Assembly: GCA_035504215.1 (NCBI GenBank)
Contig: DATJSI010000036.1
Location: forward strand, 62,001 to 126,000
DNA length: 64,000 nucleotides
Direction of reading: 5' to 3'
DNA from: Mycobacteriales bacterium
GTDB lineage: Bacteria; Actinomycetota; Actinomycetes; JAFAQI01
This document shows positions 51,696-59,870 of the stretch, piece after piece (the stretch's first letter is position 1; each line of letters starts with the position of its first letter). The notes below the pieces were generated by a model. It was not told where the DNA came from. It was given only the letters and a program-made list of their open reading frames with translations, and did no database searches. The position numbers and the translations under genes are program-made.

Positions 51696-51720
51696 ACGCC
51701 TCGGGATCACCGAGCGGCGT
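51696..51720. terminator. Hairpin after alcohol dehydrogenase gene
   Basis: ACGCCTCGG and CCGA(GC)GGCGT form a stem with a two-base bulge around loop GATCA, 6 bp after the stop codon and before the convergent gene ending at 51745. Confidence 0.55.
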
Positions 51721-51744
51721 GCTCGTAGAGTTCGGATCGACGGC

Positions 51745-51963
51745 TCAAGCGGCCCGGCGCGTCAGCCGGGTCAGTTGGGTCCTGACCGCGCTCTCGGTCG
51801 CGGCGAGCAGGTTGTCGTGAACTCCCATCGCGATGAGATACCAGCGCACCCGAGACACCCGACGAATCACCGAGCCAGCGGGAACGATGCCGGCGAACTC
51901 GGCGATCAAGCGGTCGACGAGCTCGAGCATTTCGTCGTACGACTCGGGAGCCGTCGTGGTCAT
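51745..51963 (-). CDS. Small conserved helical protein
   Basis: 72 residues from ATG 51963, with GGAG 7 bases upstream. The sequence SYDEMLELVDRLIAEFAGIV, PAGSVIRRVSRVRWYLIAMG and LLAATESAVRTQLTRLTRRA is that of a short three-helix protein often seen in mycobacteria and relatives, commonly annotated as hypothetical. It has no cysteines and no signal. The longer frame upstream is not coding. The region 51970-52185 between it and the DUF2277 gene holds only a possible degraded fragment. Confidence 0.6.
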   Translation of the reverse strand: MTTTAPESYDEMLELVDRLIAEFAGIVPAGSVIRRVSRVRWYLIAMGVHDNLLAATESAVRTQLTRLTRRAA

Positions 51964-52185
51964 CGTCACACTCCGCGCCTTTGCGAGAGAAGCGATCCAC
52001 ACTGCGTCGTCGGCCACGTAGAACAAGCGGGGTCCCGTCTGAGGGCCTGCGGGGCGGCGGCTCCGTTCGAGTGCGGCAGCACGCGTTCGCGACCGCTGCG
52101 GGCGTTGTAGATCACGATGCGATGCTCGGCGTACCAGTCGTCGAAATCCGGCGAGGTTGGCGGCAGTGTCGCTTACGCTCGGCGT

Positions 52186-52455
52186 ATGTGCCGCAGCATC
52201 AAGCCCTTGCACAACTTCGAGCCGCCGGCGACGGCTGACGAGGCGCACGCTGCCGCCTTGCAGTTCGTGCGGAAGATCAGCGGGTCGGCCAAGCCGTCTC
52301 AGGCCAACGCAGCCGTCTTCGAGCAGGCGGTCGAAGACATCACCTCGATCACGATTCGGCTGTTAGGGGAGCTGACGACGTCCGCACCGCCGAAGAACCG
52401 TGAAGAAGAGGCGGCGAAGGCGCGCGCTCGCGCCGCCCAGCGCTACGCCTCGTGA
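52186..52455 (+). CDS. DUF2277 family protein
   Basis: 89 residues from ATG 52186. The conserved N-terminus MCRSIKPLHNFEPPATADEA, the middle LQFVRKISGSAKPSQANAAV and the end TSAPPKNREEEAAKARARAA are diagnostic of DUF2277. No ribosome site; TTACGCT about 12 bases upstream could be the -10 of a leaderless mRNA. Function is unknown; family members are small cytoplasmic proteins widespread in actinobacteria. Confidence 0.92.
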   Translation: MCRSIKPLHNFEPPATADEAHAAALQFVRKISGSAKPSQANAAVFEQAVEDITSITIRLLGELTTSAPPKNREEEAAKARARAAQRYAS

Positions 52456-52500
52456 CGTAGCCGACCTAGCCGACGGTCCCTCTATTAGGTATTAGGGCTG

Positions 52501-53766
52501 GTGCCGGTGATCTGTCCGAGCTGCCAAGCGCAGGTCGCGGTCGAAGGCGGCTGGACGCCGTGGTGCGAGGCCTGTGGGTGGAACGTCGATCCGAATCCAC
52601 CCGACCCGAGCCCGTTCCGGATGGTGCGCTGGTGGCAGCGTCGGATCAACCGCGAGGAGCGGCACGAGCTCGAGGCGTTGCTCGCCAGGCCTGAGATCGT
52701 GCCGCCGGGTAGCCCGATGAGTGGACTCGCCTTCGCGATCGCGATCACGATCCAGCTCGGAACCGTGGTCGTCGCAGCGCTCGCGGTTGCGGTGTGGTTC
52801 ACCGGATTCGCGGCGGTGCTGAAGGTCGTCGTTTCGGTGATCCTCGGACTGCTGGTGGTCGGCGTAGTTCCGGTACGACGGCGACAACCGCGTCCTAACG
52901 GCTGGGTACGTTCCGACGCCCCGGCGCTCTTCGCGCTTTTGGACGCGGTCGGTGCGGCAATCGGGTCGAGGGCGCCGGATCGGGTCGTGGTGGACGCCGA
53001 GATCCAGGCTGCAGTGGGCCGGTTGCGGGGTGAGATCGTCCTCACCATCGGGCTGCCGCTGTGGTTGCTGCTTGACGACGACGGCCGGGTTGCCGTGCTC
53101 GGTCATGAGCTCGGACATCTGGTCAACGACGATATCCGGCGTCGTTGGTTGATCGTTTGGTCACGGCGCTCGGCAAGCAAGTGGGTCAACCTGTTCTGGC
53201 CCGGCCCATCTCCGACCCAGCAGAAGATGCAGCGCCGGCGCTACCGGATCGGGCGGAGCGGCGCCGGCGGGTTGGCCGGCTACATTCAGCACCTGGTTTT
53301 GGCACCGTTCTTCGCGGCTGCGCTCGCTGGCGCATCGACGTACCGTGCCGTCCTGACCCGTGCCGGGCATCGTGCGGAGTACCGGGCGGATCGGATCGGC
53401 GCGCTGGCCGGTGGGACCAACGGCATGGCAGGCGCGATCGACGTGTTGTGGATCCGGGACATCGTCGCCGCGAGCTTGCGGACCGCTGCACGTCGTGGCG
53501 ATGAGCATCCGCTCCTAGACCTTCCGCGGCTTGTCGCTGAGGTCCCCGAGCAAGAGCGAGAACGGTTGCGGCGGCGGGCGGCGCTGCGGTTGCAGCGAGT
53601 CGACGATGACCATCCACCGACTGCGATGCGGGCGGAGTACATCGCGGCCACTCCGCTCGAGCCCGCGACCCGCCTCGATGGGAGCCTGGTCGCTGCTGCA
53701 GACGCCGAGGTGCGGTCCGCGCTCCCTGAGGTGGAGCGCGAACTCCGCACATTGATGTTGCGCTGA
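52501..53766 (+). CDS. M48-like membrane metalloprotease with zinc-ribbon N-terminus
   Basis: 421 residues from GTG 52501. Residues 5-25 form a CxxC...CxxC zinc ribbon (CPSCQ, CEACGW). Two transmembrane helices lie near 78-123. The peptidase core has VAVLGHELGHLVNDDIRRRW with HELGH near residue 201 and the third ligand in HRAEYRADRIGALAGG near 292. This is the HtpX/M48 arrangement, active in envelope quality control at the cytoplasmic membrane. The zinc-ribbon fusion is uncommon. Starts 45 bp after the DUF2277 gene, same strand. Confidence 0.9.
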   Translation: MPVICPSCQAQVAVEGGWTPWCEACGWNVDPNPPDPSPFRMVRWWQRRINREERHELEALLARPEIVPPGSPMSGLAFAIAITIQLGTVVVAALAVAVWFTGFAAVLKVVVSVILGLLVVGVVPVRRRQPRPNGWVRSDAPALFALLDAVGAAIGSRAPDRVVVDAEIQAAVGRLRGEIVLTIGLPLWLLLDDDGRVAVLGHELGHLVNDDIRRRWLIVWSRRSASKWVNLFWPGPSPTQQKMQRRRYRIGRSGAGGLAGYIQHLVLAPFFAAALAGASTYRAVLTRAGHRAEYRADRIGALAGGTNGMAGAIDVLWIRDIVAASLRTAARRGDEHPLLDLPRLVAEVPEQERERLRRRAALRLQRVDDDHPPTAMRAEYIAATPLEPATRLDGSLVAAADAEVRSALPEVERELRTLMLR

Positions 53767-53910
53767 CGAGCGAGCGAAGGCGCGGCGACCCCGCCCGCGC
53801 TCCGCGATGCGCTCGATCGCACGGCGCGGCTGGGTCAGCCATTCAGATCCCGCGGATCGGGCTCCCAGCGTGGTTATCTGATGGCACGCCGGGTGATCGC
53901 TGGAGGGGAC

Positions 53911-55119
53911 ATGAAGATCCGCCGGGCATTGGTAGCCGTCGCGTCGGTTGCGGCGCTGATCGGCGCCTGGGCCATCACGTCGTCGGAGCCGGCCGCGGCC
54001 GTCTCCCATCCTGCGGGTACCGCGTATCCCCAGGACTGGTGCTCGTACCCGAAGGCCCCGCCGTGCGTCGTGTCGATGACCCAGGACGGGAACGCGATCC
54101 CGAGCAGCAGTACGACGTGGGTCGCTTCCATCGGGAACGACTACGTTACCGACGGCGACACCGAAGTGCAGTGGTCGGTGAGCAACGAGAACGACGGCGT
54201 CATGGACCAGGGCTCGGAGTACGAGTCGATGGGACCCGACCAGACCTCGCACCTGTGGAGCATGACCGTGCGGGTCGACAGCGATCCGCGTTCATTGTCC
54301 GGGTACCTGGACCAGATGCAGACGTCGGTGGTCGACAACGGCAACGGCACATGGGACGTCACGACCACCGGTTATCCGGTGACCACCGGAGTGAACGCCG
54401 AATGCCAGCCGGTCACGCCGGAGAGCTGCCCGTTCGAGGCGGGAGCGGACGTCACGATCTTCCAGGCGCAGTCGGATGACTTCCAGTACTCGTCCATCCC
54501 GTCGAGCGAGTGGAACGACTACAACGGCTTGCGCGAGTGGACGAACGTCGAGCTGTCCGACCTTCCGCCGGAGGTCAGTGGCGACCCGCTCCAAATCACC
54601 GAGCAGCTCACGAACTCGCACGAGCTGTCGACCGGCGCGGTGTTCCAGGGCTTCTTCCACGCCGTACTTCCCAACGCGTTCCTCGTCGACATGGGCATCG
54701 ACGATCCATCGACGATCGACCCCGGCAGCATCTCGACGTCGATCGGGAGTGGCACGATCGCGGTAGTGCCGGGAGCGTCCTCGACCGAGGTAGACATCAC
54801 CGGCATCACGTTCACCCACCGCGTGCTGAAGATCAAACGCGGCACGATCACGCCGACCCGGCCGAAGATCACCAAGACCACGCGTACGGCGCACCGCGTG
54901 CACGTGCACTTCGCGAAGTCGCACCCACGCGGCTCGCACATCGTGCGGTACGAGGCGCGTTGCATGGCGTCGCACCACGCCACCCGCACAGCGACCGGTA
55001 AGCACTCACCCGTCGTCGTGAAGGGCCTGGCCGGTGGAGTCGCCTACGGCTGCGAGGTCCGCGCCAAGTCGAAAGCGGGATACGGCCACTGGTCGAAGAA
55101 GCACACGATCCGGAAGTAA
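53911..55119 (+). CDS. Secreted protein with C-terminal Fn3-like domain
   Basis: 402 residues from ATG 53911, with GGAGGGG just upstream. A signal peptide (ALVAVASVAALIGAWAITSS) precedes a Ser/Thr/Asp-rich region with four cysteines (DWCSYPKAPPC; NAECQPVTPESC) and strand-forming sequence, then an Fn3 domain from about 315 (TTRTAHRVHVHFAKSHP, YGCEVRAKSKAGYGHWS). The Fn3 end resembles in style that of the two NHL proteins. The central part is not recognised. Extracellular; role unknown. Confidence 0.8.
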   Translation: MKIRRALVAVASVAALIGAWAITSSEPAAAVSHPAGTAYPQDWCSYPKAPPCVVSMTQDGNAIPSSSTTWVASIGNDYVTDGDTEVQWSVSNENDGVMDQGSEYESMGPDQTSHLWSMTVRVDSDPRSLSGYLDQMQTSVVDNGNGTWDVTTTGYPVTTGVNAECQPVTPESCPFEAGADVTIFQAQSDDFQYSSIPSSEWNDYNGLREWTNVELSDLPPEVSGDPLQITEQLTNSHELSTGAVFQGFFHAVLPNAFLVDMGIDDPSTIDPGSISTSIGSGTIAVVPGASSTEVDITGITFTHRVLKIKRGTITPTRPKITKTTRTAHRVHVHFAKSHPRGSHIVRYEARCMASHHATRTATGKHSPVVVKGLAGGVAYGCEVRAKSKAGYGHWSKKHTIRK

Positions 55120-55161
55120 CGCGAGCGAGCGGGACGACGCCGCGCGACGAGGGGCCGTCGC

Positions 55162-55923
55162 TCAGGGATCGTGGAGGATCCAGACGTTCGGCTCCCAGTA
55201 CTGACCGACACCGGCGGTTACCGTCAACGGCGCCAGACCGCCGGGAAAGACGTACTCGCCGTCCTCGGGAAGGCTCAGGCCGATCCACCGTTCCCAGTCG
55301 CTGACCGGGTGCACGATCTCCATCGACCTCGGCTCGCCGCGAAGGATCCTGCCGCCCACCCGCACGTGCAGCCGGATCCAGGGGTCGAACGGCGACCCGT
55401 CCTGACGGGTCCAGAGCGCGTACCGGTCGATCGGCGTCAGCGGATAGCGGTCCTTCCAGGTCGGCCGCACCGGTGCGACCAGCGGCGCCAGCCCGCGTGC
55501 GCTCGCGGCCGCGGCCATCGCTTGAATCACCAAGCCGCTCAGGCCTTGACCCTGGTACGCCGCATCCACCTCTGCGGCCAACGCGGAGAGTGCGGTCGGC
55601 TCCGCCTGCTCTTCGATCGCGCGAATGCCGACCGCGTCGATCCCGGTGGGGAGGTCCTCGAGGCTGCCGTCCCAGCGGAAGGGGATCGTGCGCCCGCGCG
55701 CGACCACCGCCTCGGTGCGGGTGTCGATCACGAGCAGTTGAACGTCGGCATGCTGGGGGAACAGCGCGCCGAAGTAGCGCGGAGCATGGTTGCCGTAGAG
55801 GTTGTACTCGGGCCACAGCGACGCGAAGGCGTCCTCATCGCGCGCCGCTTCCCAAAGGTCCGGTCGCTCCGCCGCGGTCACGATGTCGGCCCATTCCGGC
55901 GCTCCGGCAACACGGATACTCAC
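55162..55923 (-). CDS. GNAT-like acetyltransferase-fold protein
   Basis: 253 residues from GTG 55923, with AGGAGG about 11 bases upstream. A central GNAT segment is visible: DVQLLVIDTRTEAVVARGRT (strands 2-4) and AEVDAAYQGQGLSGLVIQAM, the Q/RxxGxG/A-like acetyl-CoA loop near residue 122. The following LAPLVAPVRPTWKDRYPLTP and the final 80 residues form an extra domain common in actinobacterial GNAT-like proteins of unknown substrate. Confidence 0.8.
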   Translation of the reverse strand: MSIRVAGAPEWADIVTAAERPDLWEAARDEDAFASLWPEYNLYGNHAPRYFGALFPQHADVQLLVIDTRTEAVVARGRTIPFRWDGSLEDLPTGIDAVGIRAIEEQAEPTALSALAAEVDAAYQGQGLSGLVIQAMAAAASARGLAPLVAPVRPTWKDRYPLTPIDRYALWTRQDGSPFDPWIRLHVRVGGRILRGEPRSMEIVHPVSDWERWIGLSLPEDGEYVFPGGLAPLTVTAGVGQYWEPNVWILHDP

Positions 55924-56058
55924 GTATTCATTGTCCTCCTACTGAGCGCGCGCGCCGGCGCTGCCTGCACTTCGGGCGCTCGACCTAGACCGGAGTCGAA
56001 CGGCCGTCCGACTGCGGGCGGCAGCGACAGCGCTCGCGGCCGTGAATACGGTGAGGGG

Positions 56059-56736
56059 GTGTCGGCCGGGGTTCGCGTCATGCTCGAGCGCGGCAAGAAG
56101 AAGCGGGACGTCGCGTGCGCATTCGACTGGCCCGGTTGGGATCGCAGCGCCCGCAAGGGTCAGGACCTGCTTGCGGTGCTGGCCGCCTATCGGCCGCGGT
56201 ACGCCAAGGTCGCCGAGACCGCCGGTCTCGGTACGGCGTTCAAGCGCGCCGGGGAGCTCGCGGTCGTCGAGGAGGTCGACGGCATCGGGATGACCGACTA
56301 CTACGGGTTGTCGGGTCGCGCCGCGAGCGCCGAGAAGGAACCGATCAGCGACGCCGAACTGGAGCGCAAGCTCGCCCTGCTCCAGGCCTGCTGGAAGACG
56401 TTCGATCTAACCGCCGAGCGGGTCTCCGCCGAGCTGCGCAAGGGTCCGCGCGGCGGCGGATGGGAGAAGGATCGGATCATCCGCCACGTGAACGGCGCAG
56501 AAATCGACGAGTTCGCGCCGAAGGTGGGGGTGAAGGTGGCGTTGGAGACCCGGGACGACGCGCAGGCGCTTGCGGCGTACCGGACGGCGGTCGTCGAGGC
56601 GATCCGTGACCATCACGCGCGCGGGTTACCAGCCCGCTCGTGGGAGCTGCAGTTCCTCATCCGTCGCTGTGCCTGGCACATGCTCGACCACGCCTGGGAA
56701 CTCGAGGACCGCGACCTGACGAGCACCACGGACTAA
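56059..56736 (+). CDS. Conserved actinobacterial protein of unknown function
   Basis: 225 residues from GTG 56059; ATG 56080 (GGGG 8 bases before) is a good alternative. The opening VRVMLERGKKKRDVACAFDW and the segments RPRYAKVAETAGL, DGIGMTDYYGLSGRA, ELRKGPRGGGWEKDRIIRHV and FLIRRCAWHMLDHAWELEDR are highly conserved-looking, with many invariant-type Trp, Gly, Asp and His residues suggesting an enzyme. The fold may be DinB-like at the C-terminus (HMLDHAWE). No name assigned. Confidence 0.8.
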   Translation: MSAGVRVMLERGKKKRDVACAFDWPGWDRSARKGQDLLAVLAAYRPRYAKVAETAGLGTAFKRAGELAVVEEVDGIGMTDYYGLSGRAASAEKEPISDAELERKLALLQACWKTFDLTAERVSAELRKGPRGGGWEKDRIIRHVNGAEIDEFAPKVGVKVALETRDDAQALAAYRTAVVEAIRDHHARGLPARSWELQFLIRRCAWHMLDHAWELEDRDLTSTTD

Positions 56737-56805
56737 GTAGCGCGGTAGCGCAGCGCCTCGTCCGTGGAGGAGCTGCGCGCTACTCCGGTCGGCCTACCGG
56801 CCGAC
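56736..56805. terminator. Double hairpin terminator
   Basis: AGTAGCGC (56736) pairs with GCGCTACT (56777-56784) with further internal GCGCAG/CTGCGC pairing. A second stem, GTCGGCC/GGCCGAC with a 4-base loop, is at 56788-56805. They directly follow the stop codon. Confidence 0.65.
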
Positions 56806-56933
56806 AAACGCCCTCGTGCTTTGTCCATTTCACGGGTAGTTTGGCCGACTTTGCTGTCTCAAGGATGTCCGCCGCCCACCGATAGCGATCGAACAGGGTG
56901 ATCACCGCAATCGCGCAGGGAGGGGGAGGCGGC

Positions 56934-57095
56934 ATGGACTATGGCAAGCCAGGTGCGGCTGGCGCCGGAATCATTGTCCTCGGCACCTTCGTGAGCGCGT
57001 GGTGGTTGGCCATCGCAGTGGTCGCGGTTGTGTTGGTCGCGGGTCTGTCGATCCGGTTGTTCTGGCGCCGGGGTCGACTCCCCGGCCAGCCGTGA
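56934..57095 (+). CDS. Small single-pass membrane protein of EPS cluster
   Basis: 53 residues from ATG 56934, with GGAGG about 8-10 bases upstream; GTG 56898 in the same frame is possible. One transmembrane helix (AWWLAIAVVAVVLVAGLSI) is flanked by a Gly-rich N-terminus and a basic C-terminus (RLFWRRGRLPGQP). The stop codon overlaps the next gene (GTGA), so it is coupled to the GT2 synthase and may assist or anchor it. No known family. Confidence 0.7.
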   Translation: MDYGKPGAAGAGIIVLGTFVSAWWLAIAVVAVVLVAGLSIRLFWRRGRLPGQP

Positions 57096-58423
57096 GATCG
57101 GGACATCTGCGTTCGCGTTACCTCACCAGCATCGCAGCGGCGACCCTGCTCGCGGTTGCCGCTTGGGCGCTCAGGCATGCGAACACGCTCCGACACCCGG
57201 ATCGCGGCGGCATACCTCTGCATGCGGCGTACAACCTCACGTTTGCGATGCTCGCGATCCAGGTGCTGCTCTACTCCGCAGAGCGACCTCGTCGCGCATC
57301 GCGGCGTAACCGCCGCTACCTCGACACGCTGAAGGTCGCCATCCTGGTCCCGCTCTACAACGAGGACCCGTACGTCGTTCAGTCATCGATCCTGTCGATG
57401 CTCCAGCAGACCAGGCCGCCGCAGCACATCGTCGTGATCGACGACGGATCAACGCAGGTCTACTACTCGCCGCTTGCGGCCTGGGCCCAGGAGACCGCGG
57501 CCTCCAGAGGCATCACGTTGGTCTGGCAGCGCACGCCGAACGGCGGCAAGCGGCATGCCCAGGTCGTCGGTGCCCGGTTGGCGCCCGACGCCGATGTCTA
57601 CGTCACTGTCGACTCGGACACGATGCTCGATGCCCGCGCGCTCGAGCAGCTGCTGCTTCCGATGGCGGACGACAAGGTGCAGTCGGTTGCCGGCGTCGTC
57701 GTCGCCGCGAACAGCCAGCGCAACCTCTTGACCCGCTTCACCGACGTTTGGTTCGTCTGCACGCAGCTGGTCGACCGCTCCGCGCTGTCGGTCGTGTCGT
57801 CGGTGCTCGTCAACTGCGGCGGCCTCGCGGCCTATCGCGCACCGATCTTGCGCGACAACCTCGACGGCTACCTCAACGAGACGTTCTTCGGCCGGCCGGT
57901 GCCGTTCAGCGACGACTCGTTGCTGACCACGTATGCCAAGCTGCGCGGTCGGACCGTCCAGCAGCCGTCGGCGATCTGCTTCTCCATGATGCCGGACCGG
58001 CTCAGCCACCACCTGAGGCAGTACCTGCGCTGGATGCGCGGGTCGACCATCCGCTCGTGGTGGCGCTTCAAGTACCTGCCGTTTCGCAGTGTCGCCTACT
58101 GGGCGCACGTCATGAACTGGGTCGAGACGGTGCTCGGTGGTTGCGTGTTTCTCGTCCTCTACCTCTGGTACCCGTTTGTCGTGCATCAGATCTCACCGGT
58201 CATACTCGTCGTACCGATCCTGATCGGCTACGCGCACGCCTTGCGCTATCTGGTGATCGCGCGGTCGGACGTCAAGCTTCGCTCGCAGCTGGTGAACTGG
58301 CTGCTCTCACCGGTGGCAACGCTCTGGGCGTTCTTCGTGCTGCGGCCGCTGCACTGGTTCGGCGCGTTCACCTGCATGCGCACCGGTTGGGGCACTCGCC
58401 GTGTCGTCGAGGTACGCCTGTAG
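57092..58423 (+). CDS. Processive GT2 polysaccharide synthase (hyaluronan/cellulose-synthase-like)
   Basis: 443 residues from GTG 57092, which overlaps the preceding stop by 4 bases. Two N-terminal transmembrane helices are followed by a GT-A domain with VAILVPLYNEDPYVVQSSIL, IVVIDDGS, DVYVTVDSDTMLDARALEQL (DxD) and PFSDDSLLTTYAKLRG. The processivity motif QYLRWMRGSTIRSWWRFKYL is the Q/RxxRW type. Four more helices end the protein. It should polymerise a sugar nucleotide and extrude the chain through the membrane. Together with the GH26-like gene after it this forms an exopolysaccharide locus. Confidence 0.93.
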   Translation: MRSGHLRSRYLTSIAAATLLAVAAWALRHANTLRHPDRGGIPLHAAYNLTFAMLAIQVLLYSAERPRRASRRNRRYLDTLKVAILVPLYNEDPYVVQSSILSMLQQTRPPQHIVVIDDGSTQVYYSPLAAWAQETAASRGITLVWQRTPNGGKRHAQVVGARLAPDADVYVTVDSDTMLDARALEQLLLPMADDKVQSVAGVVVAANSQRNLLTRFTDVWFVCTQLVDRSALSVVSSVLVNCGGLAAYRAPILRDNLDGYLNETFFGRPVPFSDDSLLTTYAKLRGRTVQQPSAICFSMMPDRLSHHLRQYLRWMRGSTIRSWWRFKYLPFRSVAYWAHVMNWVETVLGGCVFLVLYLWYPFVVHQISPVILVVPILIGYAHALRYLVIARSDVKLRSQLVNWLLSPVATLWAFFVLRPLHWFGAFTCMRTGWGTRRVVEVRL

Positions 58424-58545
58424 GTGGCAAACCTGATTCCGCCGACTTGATCGGCCGTTCGGGTGAACTTCCGTCGCCGGCGACCGGCGTGCGGCGAAAG
58501 TCCGTACGTTGAGATGGACCGCAATGTGCCCCCGTTGAATGGTCC

Positions 58546-59559
58546 GTGCCGATGCTTGCCCGCCGTCGGTTCCGCCGCTGGTCTGCCGGCGCGGCCGTTG
58601 CCGCGCTGACCGGTGCCGCGATCATGGGAGTCATGGTCGATGCCGGTGCGCAGCCGAGCAGGTCGACACCGCCCGTCGCCGGTCCTACGGCTCGATCGGA
58701 CCAGGCGTCCGGGCATCGCATGTTCGGGCTGTCCGCCGATGGTCCGGAACGCGGGTTGCGCAACGCCCTTCGGCTTTCATCGTCCCTGCACCACCCGCTG
58801 GACCTGCTCAACTTCTACCTCAACTGGCCGGACCGCTTTCCGACCTCGTCCGTGCGCACGATCGCTAGCGCCGGAGTGACGCCCGAGATCACCTGGCAGC
58901 CGTGGTTGTCGCGACCTGACGGTTCGCATCGTGGCGTCCCGCTGCGCGCGATCGCGGACGGCCAGTACGACGCGTTCATCCGGCAGTGGGCGCAGGCCGC
59001 GGCGAGCTGCGACCGGCCGATCTACCTCCGCTTCGCGCATGAGATGAACAGCAACGGCCTGCCCTGGAGCGCGAGTGCGCCCGGCAACTCCGCACACCTG
59101 TACGTCGATGCCTACCGGCACGTGGTCGACATGTTCCGTGCGGCCGGCGCGAGCAACGTGCGCTGGATCTGGAGCCCGAACGTCGCCTACCGCGGGTCGA
59201 CACCACTTGCCGCGGTCTATCCGGGCCGCAGCTACGTGGACATGGTCGGCCTCGATGGTTACAACAGCGGAACCGCGGTCGCCGGCAGCACCTGGCGGAC
59301 TCCCGCCCAGGTGTTCGGCGAAACGCTTGAACAGGTGCGGTCACTGGCCCCGGACACCCCCGTCCTGATCACCGAGACCGCGTCGAGCGCGGCCGGGGGC
59401 AGCAAGCCACGCTGGATCCGGCAGCTGTTCGCCTACCTCGGCGCACAGCCCGAGGTGGTCGGCGTGGTGTGGTTCAACCTGGTCACCCGCGCGGACTGGC
59501 TGCTGAACAGCTCGCCGGCTGACCTCGCTGCGGCCCGCGTGGGGCTGCGCACCTTCTAG
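58546..59559 (+). CDS. Secreted GH26-like glycanase
   Basis: 337 residues from GTG 58546 (ATG 58552 equally possible). A signal peptide (WSAGAAVAALTGAAIMGVMV) leads into a TIM barrel with PEITWQPWLSRPDGS, PIYLRFAHEMNSNGLPWSAS near residue 165 (acid/base Glu of the HEMN motif), WIWSPNVAYRGSTPLAAVYP, YVDMVGLDGYNSGT and VLITETASSAAGGSKPRW near 275 (nucleophile Glu). This is the GH26/endoglucanase-like pattern used in bacterial EPS loci to trim the polymer. Substrate (mannan, glucan, other) uncertain. Confidence 0.92.
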   Translation: MPMLARRRFRRWSAGAAVAALTGAAIMGVMVDAGAQPSRSTPPVAGPTARSDQASGHRMFGLSADGPERGLRNALRLSSSLHHPLDLLNFYLNWPDRFPTSSVRTIASAGVTPEITWQPWLSRPDGSHRGVPLRAIADGQYDAFIRQWAQAAASCDRPIYLRFAHEMNSNGLPWSASAPGNSAHLYVDAYRHVVDMFRAAGASNVRWIWSPNVAYRGSTPLAAVYPGRSYVDMVGLDGYNSGTAVAGSTWRTPAQVFGETLEQVRSLAPDTPVLITETASSAAGGSKPRWIRQLFAYLGAQPEVVGVVWFNLVTRADWLLNSSPADLAAARVGLRTF

Positions 59560-59608
59560 CCCTGGGCCGGCGCTTGTCCCGCTCACGATTTTCGCCCGCA
59601 CCGAGGTG

Positions 59609-59660
59609 TTGACAAGGACTCTTGTGACAAGTAATGTTGTGACAACGGTTCTTGTGAGAG
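59609..59660 (+). promoter_or_regulatory. Sigma-70-like promoter with TTGTGACAA operator repeats
   Basis: -35 TTGACA (59609-59614) and -10 TAATGT (59632-59637) are 17 bp apart. TTGTGACAA occurs at 59622-59630 and 59637-59645, with TTGTGAGAG at 59652-59660, an exact 15-bp period. One repeat lies in the spacer and the next starts at the -10, so a bound repressor would block polymerase. Confidence 0.75.
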
Positions 59661-59681
59661 AGCAGATGTGAGGAGGCGGCG

Positions 59682-59870
59682 ATGCACCCGGCATTCGCGA
59701 ACGAGTTGGTCAAGCAGCGTGTGGACGAGATGCAGCGGCGGCCGATCCGCCGTACCGAGTACGGCGAGCGCGGTCTGCACCGCGTCCGGCGCTCGACCGG
59801 ATGGTTCCTCGTCAATGTCGGCCTGCGGCTCGCCGCGCCGAGGACGTCACTGTCGCCGGCCGCGCGATGA
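59682..59870 (+). CDS. Small basic protein co-transcribed with ArsR-like regulator
   Basis: 62 residues from ATG 59682, with GAGGAGG 7 bases upstream. Rich in Arg (VKQRVDEMQRRPIRRTEYGE, RGLHRVRRSTGWFLVNVGLR), with a weakly hydrophobic C-terminal half but no full membrane helix. Its stop overlaps the regulator start (ATGA). The promoter and repeats directly upstream indicate tight regulation, possibly as target and partner of the regulator. Confidence 0.75.
   Translation: MHPAFANELVKQRVDEMQRRPIRRTEYGERGLHRVRRSTGWFLVNVGLRLAAPRTSLSPAAR

Noticed and set aside
51970-52185. Minus-strand frame containing DFDDWYAEHRIVIYNARSGR
   Set aside because: Coding-like for about 30 residues but bounded by stops with no start; too short to call.
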